Notes under the pieces: model-generated
Told to the model about the DNA's origin: nothing
Database searches by the model: none
What the model saw: only the letters and a program-made list of their open reading frames with translations
Shown: piece after piece, positions 10,123 through 23,200 of the stretch
Numbering within the stretch: position 1 is the stretch's first letter
Layout: the number at the start of each line of letters is the position of its first letter
NCBI GenBank assembly: GCA_964057225.1
Contig: OZ059895.1
Coordinates: forward strand, 12,772,001-12,836,000
DNA from: Auanema rhodensis
Taxonomy: Eukaryota > Nematoda > Chromadorea > Rhabditida > Rhabditidae
Direction: 5' to 3'
Length of the DNA stretch: 64,000 nt
Position numbers and translations under genes: made by a program

Positions 10123-10532
10123 TTTCAAATTTTTTTAACGATCATACCACGTTGAAAGTACGCCATGCAGCTGATTTTCAATTTTATCTCTTCAGTAACA
10201 AATGTTTTTAATTTTCCAGCAGTTTTACTTAGATAGCTCAACCCAAGGCATCAAAATATTTTCAATCTTATTTCTATATTACAGTTATAAACCAGTAGTT
10301 TATGAACCTTCATCTTAACTTTACTGTTTCTATCTATTTCCTATTGAAACAAACATTGTTTTAACACTATACAACTGTGAAACCTTTTTTAATTTATTGT
10401 ATTTGGAGCTCATAAGATTTGATATCATCGAGGAATTTAGATGTAACGTAGAAAATTACATAACTAACATGAAATTGGAAAAAAAACAATAACGAGGATA
10501 AGTATGTAAATCATTGAATATCAGGTATTTTC

Positions 10533-10651
10533 GCTTACGACCATACCACGTTGAAAGTACGCCATCCCGTCCGATCTGGCAAGTCAAGCAACGTTGGGCC
10601 CGGTTAGTACTTGGATCGGAGACGGCTTGGGAATCCCGGGTGCCGTAAGCT
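10533..10651 (+). rRNA. 5S rRNA, copy 9
   Basis: No difference from copy 1 noticed. Confidence 0.96.
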
Positions 10652-11061
10652 TTTCAAATTTTTTTAACGATCATACCACGTTGAAAGTACGCCATGCAGC
10701 TGATTTTCAATTTTATCTCTTCAGTAACAAATGTTTTTAATTTTCCAGCAGTTTTACTTAGATAGCTCAACCCAAGGCATCAAAATATCTTCAATCTTAT
10801 TTCTATATTACAGTTATAAACCAGTAGTTTATGAACCTTCATCTTAACTTTACTGTTTCTATCTATTTCCTATTGAAACAAACATTGTTTTAACACTATA
10901 CAACTGTGAAACCTTTTTTAATTTATTGTATTTGGAGCTCATAAGATTTGATATCATCGAGGAATTTAGATGTAACGTAGAAAATTACATAACTAACATG
11001 AAATTGGAAAAAAAACAATAACGAGGATAAGTATGTAAATCATTGAATATCAGGTATTTTC

Positions 11062-11180
11062 GCTTACGACCATACCACGTTGAAAGTACGCCATCCCGTC
11101 CGATCTGGCAAGTCAAGCAACGTTGGGCCCGGTTAGTACTTGGATCGGAGACGGCTTGGGAATCCCGGGTGCCGTAAGCT
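11062..11180 (+). rRNA. 5S rRNA, copy 10
   Basis: No difference from copy 1 noticed. Confidence 0.96.
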
Positions 11181-11590
11181 TTTCAAATTTTTTTAACGAT
11201 CATACCACGTTGAAAGTACGCCATGCAGCTGATTTTCAATTTTATCTCTTCAGTAACAAATGTTTTTAATTTTCCAGCAGTTTTACTTAGATAGCTCAAC
11301 CCAAGGCATCAAAATATCTTCAATCTTATTTCTATATTACAGTTATAAACCAGTAGTTTATGAACCTTCATCTTAACTTTACTGTTTCTATCTATTTCCT
11401 ATTGAAACAAACATTGTTTTAACACTATACAACTGTGAAACCTTTTTTAATTTATTGTATTTGGAGCTCATAAGATTTGATATCATCGAGGAATTTAGAT
11501 GTAACGTAGAAAATTACATAACTAACATGAAATTGGAAAAAAAACAATAACGAGGATAAGTATGTAAATCATTGAATATCAGGTATTTTC

Positions 11591-11709
11591 GCTTACGACC
11601 ATACCACGTTGAAAGTACGCCATCCCGTCCGATCTGGCAAGTCAAGCAACGTTGGGCCCGGTTAGTACTTGGATCGGAGACGGCTTGGGAATCCCGGGTG
11701 CCGTAAGCT
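11591..11709 (+). rRNA. 5S rRNA, copy 11
   Basis: No difference from copy 1 noticed. Confidence 0.96.
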
Positions 11710-12119
11710 TTTCAAATTTTTTTAACGATCATACCACGTTGAAAGTACGCCATGCAGCTGATTTTCAATTTTATCTCTTCAGTAACAAATGTTTTTAATT
11801 TTCCAGCAGTTTTACTTAGATAGCTCAACCCAAGGCATCAAAATATCTTCAATCTTATTTCTATATTACAGTTATAAACCAGTAGTTTATGAACCTTCAT
11901 CTTAACTTTACTGTTTCTATCTATTTCCTATTGAAACAAACATTGTTTTAACACTATACAACTGTGAAACCTTTTTTAATTTATTGTATTTGGAGCTCAT
12001 AAGATTTGATATCATCGAGGAATTTAGATGTAACGTAGAAAATTACATAACTAACATGAAATTGGAAAAAAAACAATAACGAGGATAAGTATGTAAATCA
12101 TTGAATATCAGGTATTTTC

Positions 12120-12238
12120 GCTTACGACCATACCACGTTGAAAGTACGCCATCCCGTCCGATCTGGCAAGTCAAGCAACGTTGGGCCCGGTTAGTACTTG
12201 GATCGGAGACGGCTTGGGAATCCCGGGTGCCGTAAGCT
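12120..12238 (+). rRNA. 5S rRNA, copy 12 (unit split by element B)
   Basis: Gene as copy 1. Its downstream spacer is interrupted at 12595 by element B and resumes at 24932; removing the element gives a 529-bp unit. Confidence 0.96.
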
Positions 12239-12591
12239 TTTCAAATTTTTTTAACGATCATACCACGTTGAAAGTACGCCATGCAGCTGATTTTCAATTT
12301 TATCTCTTCAGTAACAAATGTTTTTAATTTTCCAGCAGTTTTACTTAGATAGCTCAACCCAAGGCATCAAAATATCTTCAATCTTATTTCTATATTACAG
12401 TTATAAACCAGTAGTTTATGAACCTTCATCTTAACTTTACTGTTTCTATCTATTTCCTATTGAAACAAACATTGTTTTAACACTATACAACTGTGAAACC
12501 TTTTTTAATTTATTGTATTTGGAGCTCATAAGATTTGATATCATCGAGGAATTTAGATGTAACGTAGAAAATTACATAACTAACATGAAAT

Positions 12592-12595
12592 TGGA
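12592..12595 (+). repeat. Target site duplication of element B, left (TGGA)
   Basis: TGGA here and at 24928-24931 flank the LTRs; in an empty unit the sequence occurs once (AAATTGGAAAAA). Confidence 0.85.
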
Positions 12596-13012
12596 TGTTA
12601 CATACATATCTCAAAGGAAAGCAGCTGACCATGGCAGCTGCTATTATTAAACTAATGCAGATAGTTTTTAAGCAATTCTGAGAATATTCTAGATGCACTT
12701 TTTATAAGCTTTGTAACAATTTGTGTAAACTGAGTAGGAGTTGTATGGATATATAAACCTGAGTCCTCAAGACTCAGGCATCTCATTATCTTATTATCTT
12801 ACTTTCTCTTTATCTTCTTTATATTCTCTTTCTTAACTCTAGCTTAAATCTTTGTATAATTATATTATAATGCGAACAATAAACCTTTATATATTTGATT
12901 TCTTGTTTCTTATTTCACCTTACATTACACACTTATATTTAAAATCATACTCATCTTCTCATAGTCTGTTTGGATCTCTCAACTTGGAACCATTGAGAAT
13001 CTAAATGGAACG
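12596..13012 (+). repeat. 5' LTR of element B (417 bp)
   Basis: Starts TGTTACATAC and ends AATGGAACG. It contains CAGCTG E-box-like repeats in a near-palindrome close to its start, a TATA box at 12750, a dyad at 12758-12778 and AATAAA at 12878-12883. Confidence 0.95.
12750..12778 (+). promoter_or_regulatory. LTR core promoter: TATA box plus 8-bp dyad
   Basis: TATATAAA (12750-12757) touches the inverted repeat CCTGAGTC-CTCAA-GACTCAGG (12758-12778), followed by an initiator-like TCATTA at 12782. A start near 12784 would place the dyad between TATA and start. The half sites TGAGTC/GACTCA resemble bZIP half sites. Confidence 0.6.
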
Positions 13013-13030
13013 TGGAGGTTCCACCGAGAT
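13013..13030 (+). promoter_or_regulatory. Primer binding site, tRNA-Gln, element B
   Basis: TGGAGGTTCCACCGAGAT directly follows the 5' LTR and is complementary over 18 nt to the 3' end of tRNA-Gln including CCA, as I recall that tRNA. Confidence 0.8.
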
Positions 13031-14256
13031 CCTTCCTTTTGGACAGGATCTCGTAAAGGAACTCAAGCGCTACCGTCTACATCTCTTATTCAATTAAAAA
13101 TCTTATCTCTCTCTTAAAGTTAGCTTATAATATTTTCTTAAAAACTCTAAAAACTTTTCTATTAAAAATTATATCCAAAAACTCTTTACAAAAACTCAGT
13201 TTTCCATTCATTATATTCTCATAAATCATTTTCAATTATTCATAAGAGTACTTATATCATTTATCATTCTCTCTATCCAAAATCCTATATACGAAAATTA
13301 TTCAAATTCAATAATTAACTTTTCTAAGAATTATAAGTTTATTTTCACATTTTTTGAACAAAAATAGTTAAGTTCTTTATAAAATTAATTTAGAATTAAG
13401 AAATAAAAAAGAATATTACCTCTCAATCTTAATCATCTTATCATATTATCTGAATCTTCATCTTATCATACTATCTTAATCATCCTATCATACCATATTT
13501 TCATTATTTTCTTTATGTTCGTTTATAAAACTATTATTCTTATGCTACTACACTGTATTCTCATAAACCCACCCCTTCCCCCCCCCCGTAATTTCATAAA
13601 CAAGAAATCCCGTGTTAAACACGACAGTAAAAATATTTATTAGGCGCAGCGTATCCAAATTCCGATTACCTTAGCACCTGAAAATACGAAAAATAATTAA
13701 ATTAATCAATCAGTTTTAACTCATACGCAAAAACCATCCCCCCTCGTTAAGAATAATGCCAGACACTCAAGAGACTCGAGCGGAGGCCGACACTCAGGAT
13801 AAGACGTACGCCCCATGAAATAATTAGAGAATTTTTGAATTGAAATCTGCCCCACATTGATATAAATAATAAGAGTGGTCTCGCCATCATAGAGTCAGGG
13901 AGCAGGATGCAGAAGGCAGCTGACATACCTGTGACTCAGATAGGTTAATGAGGTCTGGGAAAATGAAATGATTGCGAAAATTCTATTTTGTATCCTTGTC
14001 CCAAAAGACTGGCGAACTATTAACTTTCATTTCATGCCTTTTTCACAATATAGAACTTGTCCCTTCGAAAAGGCACACTAGTTTCAAACCTGTGTTAGAC
14101 CCGGACGAGCTATATTGGTAAAGAGATTACTTGCAAGACTAGCTACCTTCATAAGAATCGCGCACACAAACCCAACATTATTCTTTACGTTTTTCAATAT
14201 ATAAAATTATTTTGGCACACGTTGGATATAACAAATTTCCTTACAGGATACCAACG
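13031..14256 (+). other. 5' leader of element B
   Basis: About 1.2 kb of AT-rich leader with a C-run near 13577. No antisense ORF like that of elements A/C is present. A candidate short first coding exon (13756-13805) lies inside, and a nematode-like acceptor TTTCCTTACAG ends at 14246, ten bases before the gag ATG, so cis- or trans-splicing at this point is plausible. Confidence 0.6.
13756..13805 (+). CDS. Possible first coding exon of the element B polyprotein
   Basis: An ATG opens 50 coding bases ending at a GTACGC donor (13806). Joining to the acceptor at 14246 removes 441 nt and enters the gag frame in phase, upstream of the ATG at 14257. A one-in-three phase match is weak evidence; without splicing this is a short upstream ORF of about 20 codons. 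Confidence 0.25.
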
Positions 14257-17200
14257 ATGCTGCCCAATACTGGTCCAAAACCTCCGCTGGACCCTGCTGC
14301 CACTTCAAATATTATAAGAAGAAAAAGACAACCGCCCGCAACATATTCTCCCCCCTCTGCAAAACAAGCGAAGTTAAGCATTAAAACAAAGTCAATGGTA
14401 ATACATACCCCAAGACATCGCGGCATTCAAAAACAATTCACCAATCCCAAATCACATGAAAAAACGAAGAAACAAAAAACAGACATAGTCGAAAGAAACA
14501 CCTTAGAAAAGAAAATTATCCCAAACATTAAACCTATTCCTAAAAACATAGCAAGCAAAGGGAACCCTCAAAACCCCCCAACCAACACCATACCAAATAC
14601 AATCAACCCAATCAATCCTTTAATAGCCACCCCTAGAAGAAGCAATACACCAACCACACAAAAATCACCTACGCCCGCACTTTCTTCAACCACACCCGCA
14701 GTAAGCTCATCCCCACCTCTACGAAACTCACCTTCATCCATTGATCATTCTACATCCGGGCATTCTCTATCTCCGTCTCTTCCATCGCAAACTAATCAAG
14801 CAAATACTTTTGTTGCAGAAAACAAGAGAATTAACCCAAGAATGGACCCAATGGACGAAGGCGCACCACTTACGCACACCTCGGGAAGGGCACCTGTTCC
14901 AACACCTACAATCATCCCTCAACCAGCAGCGATTCCGTCCGCCATACGCGATATAAAAGCTCCACGCTACGATGGAAAAACACCATTCAACCGCTATCTA
15001 CTATACCTAGATGAACACTTCAACGCTACAAGAACAACTATGCCCGAACGTCTTCAAAGCATACAATTATTGCTAGAAGATGATCGAGCAAGAGAAGCGT
15101 ACAGAAAACTCACAACCGAAGATAAGCGACTTGGATGGGACCATGTCAAGAAGCGACTCTCAGAAATGATCACACCGAAAAAACAGAGAGAACGAGCAAT
15201 GCACCGCCTACATGGCTTGAAACAGTTACCAACGGAATCGGTACAAAGCTTTGCAACAAGATGTTCTAACGAAGCCTACTCAGCTATGGACATGAACAAC
15301 GAAAGTGAGCTTAACATGCTCCGATCCACCTTCACCTGGGGACTAAGACCCGAAATAAGCGAACATGTTAGCCGTCTAGACCCACCAAACTTTGAGGAAG
15401 CTTACGAAATGGCCTTACGAGAAGAACTCTTTATACAAAATAGACCACCATCGTTCGTCAACAATATGGAGAAGTCGTTCAACAACCTCAACATTCGAGA
15501 CTCAAAGGACAACAATCAATACCAGAGAAACGAATCTAAGGAGTTCAAAGGAACCAAACCGATGTATAATGGCAATGGCAAACCACACAACCGATATCCG
15601 GACAGATACAACAACCAATATCGGCCTCATCAACACCAATACAGGAACCATAACTCACGATTCTCTCAAAATAAGGGATCAAGACAAAACTACTTCGACA
15701 GATCACGGAACAGAAGCCAGGAAAGACCATACTATCGAAACCGCGACCAAAACTATAGCGGACACAACAACCGGCGACAATCAAACAATCACGAACAATA
15801 CCCCTCTCAATACAATCGAAGCCAATACAACAATTATAGAAGTCGCCCGCGCAGCACCTCCAATGGACCGGAACGGTACAGAGAACGCACACAGAGCCCA
15901 GGAGTACGTTTTCAAGTCAACAACGTCACGGAAAACGAAGTACCGAACAACAAAAGAAAATCAACACCATTCCTACCCCTCTTTATCACAATTATCGCAC
16001 TCATTATAAATACATGCAGTGCAGAAACAACGTACCAGTTATGCACAGGAAACAGAGGAGGAATATATGTTGAGCCGCCATCGCCAACAGCTTGCCGATC
16101 CATCGCACCAACTAATAACCATATCCAGAAGACTACAGCAGAATTGTTCATCCAAAACCTACAACCAAAAGAATGGGAAGCATGGAAATGTGCAATTGAA
16201 ACTTACCAACTCTGCATTCACGACGTTTTCTTCATCAGAGAAACTAATGTCTCACTAGCAAAAGTTTCACCAACAACACTGCAAGAATGTTCGTCAGCTA
16301 TTAAAGAAAGAATATTCAACGGTACCAACCTTCAAAGAGAAGCACCAGGACTCTATGGAACTCCATTCCCACATACAACTATTACTAATGGTATATGGAA
16401 ACAGGAATGCGAACAACGTACCAGATTCATAGCTGAACGAGGACACATGACCAGCCTACAAGACAATACAGTACTCTCAGATATATTCATAAACGACAAC
16501 GGATGCACCAGTGACAAAGGACAATGCCTAACCAACAACGCTCTCATCATATGGACCCCACCATCAGAAAAACATAGTTGCTCGTACACTTCATTAGGCT
16601 CTCACGAAGTTTTTATATCAGAAGACACCATATTGATTCCCGGAATTCAAAGTGCTTTTATTCTAAACAATAAAACACCGGAAAAAGAAGCCTCCTCATG
16701 CTTACAAAAAGATATATTTACTACAAATAGTGGAACTCTAATCTCCTTCAACTCAACCTCAAGCTTAGGACGATCAAGAAGACACGCAATCACGGAATAC
16801 CCTAAAGGATTCTTGACAGTTCATCAATACCCCTCGCTAAGATATTCAGCCAGCAAAACCGGAACTATTCTACTATATACAACCTATATTCAACGGAAAA
16901 GACTTGACATCCATTACAATCTCAATAACATAACAAATATGTTACCTAAGTATATCGCAATCTTCAAATACCTAGGTATAAATTTTGATGTTATCAAAAA
17001 TCGTCTTATATGGCACAAATATGAAGACGTCAACATAGCCATTCTACACGCCCTAGGAGAAGCAGAAATAAGAGAAGCAACAAAAATCGCGATCGATAAT
17101 CTATCGTATAAGGAACTTACGCATAAACTTAGCAAACGGATCACAATTAAGGATTTTAAGAAGATACTACCAACCAAAACAGGAGACTACTATGAAATCG

Positions 17201-20200
17201 CGAAAGAAATTGCTTACTCACTTGCGGAAATACCTACTACGTTAGCTACAGGAGAAACAACACCATCTTTAGAAGAATACTTATATCAACTCATGCCACC
17301 AAGAAAACCAAGACTCACCAAGACACGAAACGATTTAGAACTGTACGAACAACTAGCACAAGCAAAAATTATCCTGAACGCAATAAATAATCCGAAGAAG
17401 CTACATTCAAAAGAAGAATACGAAGCAGAAATGAAGAAATGGATCAAATATGAAAAAGAACTGAACTTACCACCATTACAACTGCCAAACTACACAGTTA
17501 TCTTCGATGGCGACGATATATTCTACGGCTTCCGGAAAAGAAATCCTACAAATTATAGCATTACACAAGAGGATAGTGAAAAATTTTATAATCATTATCT
17601 ACCCCTTATCAGTACTCCCGGAACACGACCTTTTGCAACCACAATTAGAAGCACTTCGACCCCCCTACAAACTACTACTACAACCACTACCACGACCCCT
17701 AAGCCTACAACCATAAGGAACGTCATCACTTCGACAATCACACCCAAAACACATATATCCACAACAACTAGACCCAAACCAACAATACCCACGTCTTCAT
17801 CAACTACTACTACTACTACCACTACTACTACTACTACTTCTACTACTGCTAGACCCAGATCAACAACAACCACAACACCTACAACAACCACAACTATATT
17901 CACCACTCATCGACCAACACAATCATTCTCCACCCCCCAATCTACATTCAATATTACTACAAACCCAATCACAATCACCTCAAGCCAGGAATACAATAGG
18001 AAAGAATCACTCACCAAGTCACCGCCTCCAAGAACTACAAAAAGATCTATCACTACCACTCGCAGCACACCTGAAGAAATATCATCACATATTGGTAAGA
18101 AAGCTCACGTAGACTACCTTAAAGCTAAGAACGATATCGTCCAAAAATGGAATGAACATCTTCATCAACAAGAAACGCAATCTCATCTACAATATGCCAC
18201 TACCAATCTGGAAGATGATATCATACGTACGTTCACAACAAACAGAAACAACATATGCCACGTACAAAATAAACAACTACTTACCTGGTGGGCTATTCTT
18301 CAAATAAATCCTACTATAGGGATGCGTACAATGCTACGACGACAGGATATATCTGCAAGATTCATAAATGATAAACTAATTTATGTAATGCCATGCACAC
18401 CAATTCAAATTACAAAAACATACCGCGATCACAAAGTCAACAGCACGTGTTTTCTGGAAACCCCAGTCGAAACGGAACATCACGGCCAACTGTTCATCCT
18501 ACCAGGTACAAGAGACCTCACACCGATGGCACATGCCATACCATGCGGATTCACAATCAAGGATCCCTGGAAAGAAAACGATCAATGGACTAATAATAAC
18601 CAATCAATAAATGTAACATCACCAGCATACATCGACGAGTTAGGATCAATCAACCTAGAACATATCAAGTTTAATGGAAGCAACATTTTCAACAACCTAA
18701 CAGAATCAACGTTTCCTATGGCACTAGCAATATCATATGGATCCAGCTTAGCAACGCTACAGGCTACTTTACCAGGAAGAATAAAACCTGTAATCAAACA
18801 AAGATTAATTCCTAACATGAACCCTGTTACCCTAACAGCAGGAGCAGCCAGCAGCTTACTACTCAGCTACGAACATACAAAAGAAGCTATAACTTGGAAA
18901 ATGTTTGACTTTCTGTCACCAATATGGGAAAAGATTCAAACCTGGACACTACGCGTACTTGCTATCATTGGATCAATCATCATAACAATTGGCATAATCA
19001 CACTCGCCACCTGGATAATAAAAATATACGCATGTAGTTCAAGGATACCCATCAACAATGTCAAATGGGAAGCAGAATACTTACAACCACTATCAACTGA
19101 GAACACAAGAACAGAAACATCTCATCCTTCTCCGTCCGCTCCATACGTCGACAACCATCACAACAGCTGTCAACTCACATTGTATGATCCTTCAGCACCA
19201 ATTCCTGAACACATTTATGAAGCTTATTTCCCTACAAGCATGAAGAAAGAAAACATAAACTACATAGGAGGATCACAATTACCGTTTGTCCCGATTTCAA
19301 TCCACAATCACATCTTTAAGGCACTATGGGACACGGGAGCATCAGCATCATACATGCGAGAATCCACCTTCAAACAACTGCCCGCTGCAACGATGGTACT
19401 AAAACAAACAACAGCGATAGTCGCGAATAAATCTAAATTCTCATTTATGGGATACACAAGGATCCTCATAACAATAGGAACAACAGAAACAGAACACAAA
19501 TTTTATGTAGCAGAAGATAACTACTGTCCAGCACCAGTGTTACTTGGAATAGACTTCATGGAAGCATTACATCAACAAGGAATTTACACCTCACTTCGAC
19601 CGCTGGATAAAACAATTGTTATCGGCACAACACATGTTCCACTAGCACGAGAAACATCTCCGTGGGAACACCAGACCACGAAAGCATATGTGGTTAGCTT
19701 AGAAAACAAAACGCTAAGACCAGGAGAAACAAGAACGCTCACGCTAGAAGTACACGATCCAGAAAGCTATGAACAGGCGTTTCTAGATTGTAAGAAACCA
19801 GGCAACAAACTCTCTTTCACGCCTACTATATTTACGCCAACTGGATACGGAGTACAAATTTACGCGACGAACATATGCAAACAGCCACTCGAAATTCAAA
19901 TGAATCAAGAAATAGGGATAGCAGAAGCGATACCAAAGGACAACCAAGAAAAATACGAAGGACAATACATACCTCCAGAAGCTCGATGGGAAGAACAACT
20001 GCCATATTTCCCAGACAATTTCATCAATGAGCTTGACCTCTCAGAAGCCTGCTTCTCGCAAATCGAACAACAGCAACTGAAAGAAATAATTTTACTACAT
20101 AAACAAGCGTTTCTCAACGAAGATAGAAATATCGGACTCTTCCTAGGACCAATTGAACACTCCATTCCAATCATGCCAGGAAAAACACCATCATTCAAAA

Positions 20201-23200
20201 TTACTTATCGTATACCACTCTCCCAACAAGAAGAAGTGGAGAAACAAATAGAAGAAATGCTACAACAAAGAATCATTGAACCATCAAACTCAATGACAAC
20301 TAGTCCAGTAATTTTGGTGAAGAAGAAGGACAAAACTTACAGATTTGTAACGGACTTTCGAGCTCTGAATGCAATCACCCAGAAACAAGTATACGTCATA
20401 TCAAACATACAGGACATCCTAGACTTGGCCGCTGGAGCAAGGATCTTCAGCAACTTTGATTTAGTATCTGGATTTTTCCAAATACCTCTTAAGAAAGAAG
20501 ATCGTCATCTTACAGCTTTCACAACAACAAGTGGAACTTATCAATATTGTCGAATGCCGATGGGATTATGTGGATCACCCCATACTTTTCAAAACGCAGT
20601 ACGATACCTGCAATCAATGGTTAAATGCAAGCTATTCGTATATCTAGATGATTTACTGTTAATCTCTGAATCTACGACAGCACATTTAAAAGATATTGAA
20701 GAAGTTTTGGAAGCAGTAACTCAAATAGGATTCAAAATAAAACTGAAGAAATGCGCATTCGCAAGAAAGGAAGTAAAATTTCTAGGATACATAGTTGGAC
20801 AAGAAGGAATTAAACCGGACCCACATAAAATTAAGGCAATACAAGATTATCCCCAACCAAAATCAACAACAGGAGTAAGAGCTTTCATGGGAGTAGTAAA
20901 CTACTTCCGAAGGTTCATAAAGAACGCTGCAGGAATAGCAACACCACTCTACAACCTCACTCGGAAAGACACTCCGTTCAAATGGACAGAAGAAGAAGAA
21001 ATTGCTTTTAATACTTTGAAGAAAACATTGACTCAAGCACCTGTGTTACAAGCACCAATCCCGAAACGACCATATGTTATTGAAAGTGATGGAAGTATGA
21101 TAGCAGTTGGCGCTGTACTACTTCAAGCGAAAGACGATCAAGAACCATTACACCCCATAGCTTTTGCTAGTCGGAAACTCAACAAAGCTGAAAGGAATTA
21201 TCCACCAATAGAAGTAGAAGCATTAGCTCTTACATTCGCCGTTAAACAATTTCGCACCTACATACTAGGAACAGCAACCAAAATTATCACGGATCATAGA
21301 CCACTTACTAGTTTAATGACTAGAAAAGATTTAATAGGTCGTTTAGCAAAATTTCAAATTGTTTTACAAGAATACGATATTGAAATTATCTACAGACCAG
21401 GAAAATTAAATAGTGTATGTGACGCATTATCACGATATTTTGAAGATGAAATCAACGAAGCAAAACCACCAGCAAAGAAGAAAAACGAAAGAAAAACGAC
21501 GGAAGATACTATTCATCAGATAAACACCTTCACGATAGCAGATATTCGATCAGTTCAGAATCAATCAAATTGGATAAAAGAAACTATGGATAAAATAAAG
21601 AACAATACAGCTGGACGACAACTGACGGACAGATATATTGTGTACAACGATGTACTATACTCAAAACCAAAAAGAAGCCTACAAGTACCACGAACAATTT
21701 TACCACGAGAAGAACACATAATTAATCCAATTATGAAGAAATTTCATGAAGATCCGACACTCGGAGCTCATCTAGGAATAAACAAAACAATGGACTCAAT
21801 ATCAAGACGATTTACATGGACTGGAATGCAAGAAGACATTACAAACTACATCAACAGATGTCTTGCTTGTGCGAAAAGAAAGAACAACCCTCACGAAGCA
21901 ACGGTGGAACCAATGAAAAATTTTCCAACATCAACAAAACCATGGCAAAGAATACACATGGATATACTCGGACCATTACCTAGGACAGAACAAGAAAACA
22001 GATATGTTCTTTCAATTCAAGATTCTTTTTCAAAATGGATAATCGCAATTCCGCTAATCAGACAAACATCAGAAGAAATTATATCAGCTATCGAAAAATA
22101 TCTCTTTTATGTTTTTGGACCACCTGTTACTATCATCACAGACAATGGATCTAATTTTATTTCAAACGATTTCACTACTATGTGCAGTAATTTTGGAACT
22201 ACACACCACACTACTATGCCGTATTACAAAAACGCTAACGGACAAGTAGAAAGATTGCATCGGACGATCGAAGAAGCATTAACAGCCTACGTTAATGACG
22301 AACAAAACGATTGGGATAAGATACTTCCGAAGATTATTTTTACACTCAACAGATTACCAAACGCCACCACTAAAACATCACCATACGAATGTTTGTTTGG
22401 ACAAGTAGCACGTCTACCCATTGACAAAAACTTGGAAACACCGGAAGAACAAAATATCACGGATCAGCTCAAAAACTTAAGAGATATTCAAGAAAAAGTC
22501 AAGGAAAAGATTGCCACCAACGAAGAAAGAATGAAGCAGAAATACGATCAAGCACATAGGACAAAAGAAAGAATATTGGATATAGGAGATCGAGTATTTG
22601 TACAAAGAGCGAACCCAAGCAACAAATTACAAATACGAAGAGATGGACCTTACCGGATAGTGACAATTGAAGGAAACAACATCAGCATAACGGACCAAGA
22701 TGGAAATATTATAAAAGCTCACAAAAATAACATACGTTATTTTCCACCAGACGATAATCTTATATCAACAAGAAATAATGAAGAAGAGGAAGAAGAAGAC
22801 CAAGACATAGCAAACGAAGAAGAAGAAGAAGAAGAAGCAAGTTGGAATAATCTGGATGAATGGGAACAAACCAATAATACGGAAAATAACAACAACTGTT
22901 ACCCAACAGGCAGTCCAGATACTCTCGCGCAACTGTTACCTATCACAGGGAATAACAGAGGAATAAACGAAGAAGAAATTGAACATAATTCAGAAACACC
23001 TGACGACCTTGCTACAGCAAGAAGAATAACAAATTCTAATATACAATTAGAAAATGAATCAACAACAATCGACAGAATTCAAGAGGACCTCAGACAGCTG
23101 ACACCTTTCTCTCAAGAAGAAGGTCCTAATCAAAACGATATAGAAAATAATAACGCAAAAACATACGAAAAGCTACGAGATCAATTCAAGAATGAAAACA

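Larger units (their letters stand above)
5684..12595 (+). repeat. 5S rDNA tandem array, block 1 (12 full 5S units, 1 short unit)
   Basis: Units are 529 bp: a 119-nt 5S gene, a TTTT and TTTTTTT terminator-like stretch, a truncated second copy of the 5S 5' end (27 nt, CGATCATACC to GCCAT, 130 bp downstream of the first), and an AT-rich spacer of about 350 bp. Units are nearly identical, showing concerted evolution. The block begins inside a unit at the target site of element A (TTAA) and ends inside a unit at the target site of element B (TGGA). The spacer contains no SL1-like RNA gene. Confidence 0.95.

Noticed and set aside
5684..12595. Regular direct repeats as a possible CRISPR or satellite array
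   Set aside because: Units are 529/399 bp with a clear 5S gene; there are no short repeats with unique spacers.
14212..14256. TTG at 14212 as the polyprotein start
   Set aside because: TTG starts are not expected for a eukaryotic gene; an acceptor-like TTACAG lies inside this stretch, so the ATG at 14257 or a spliced exon is more likely.
15392..16009. 205-codon + strand ORF overlapping gag/nucleocapsid
   Set aside because: Out-of-frame shadow of the basic low-complexity part of the main frame; no independent signal.
17595..17906. Val-rich minus-strand ORF
   Set aside because: It is the reverse reading of the Thr-codon repeat inside the polyprotein.
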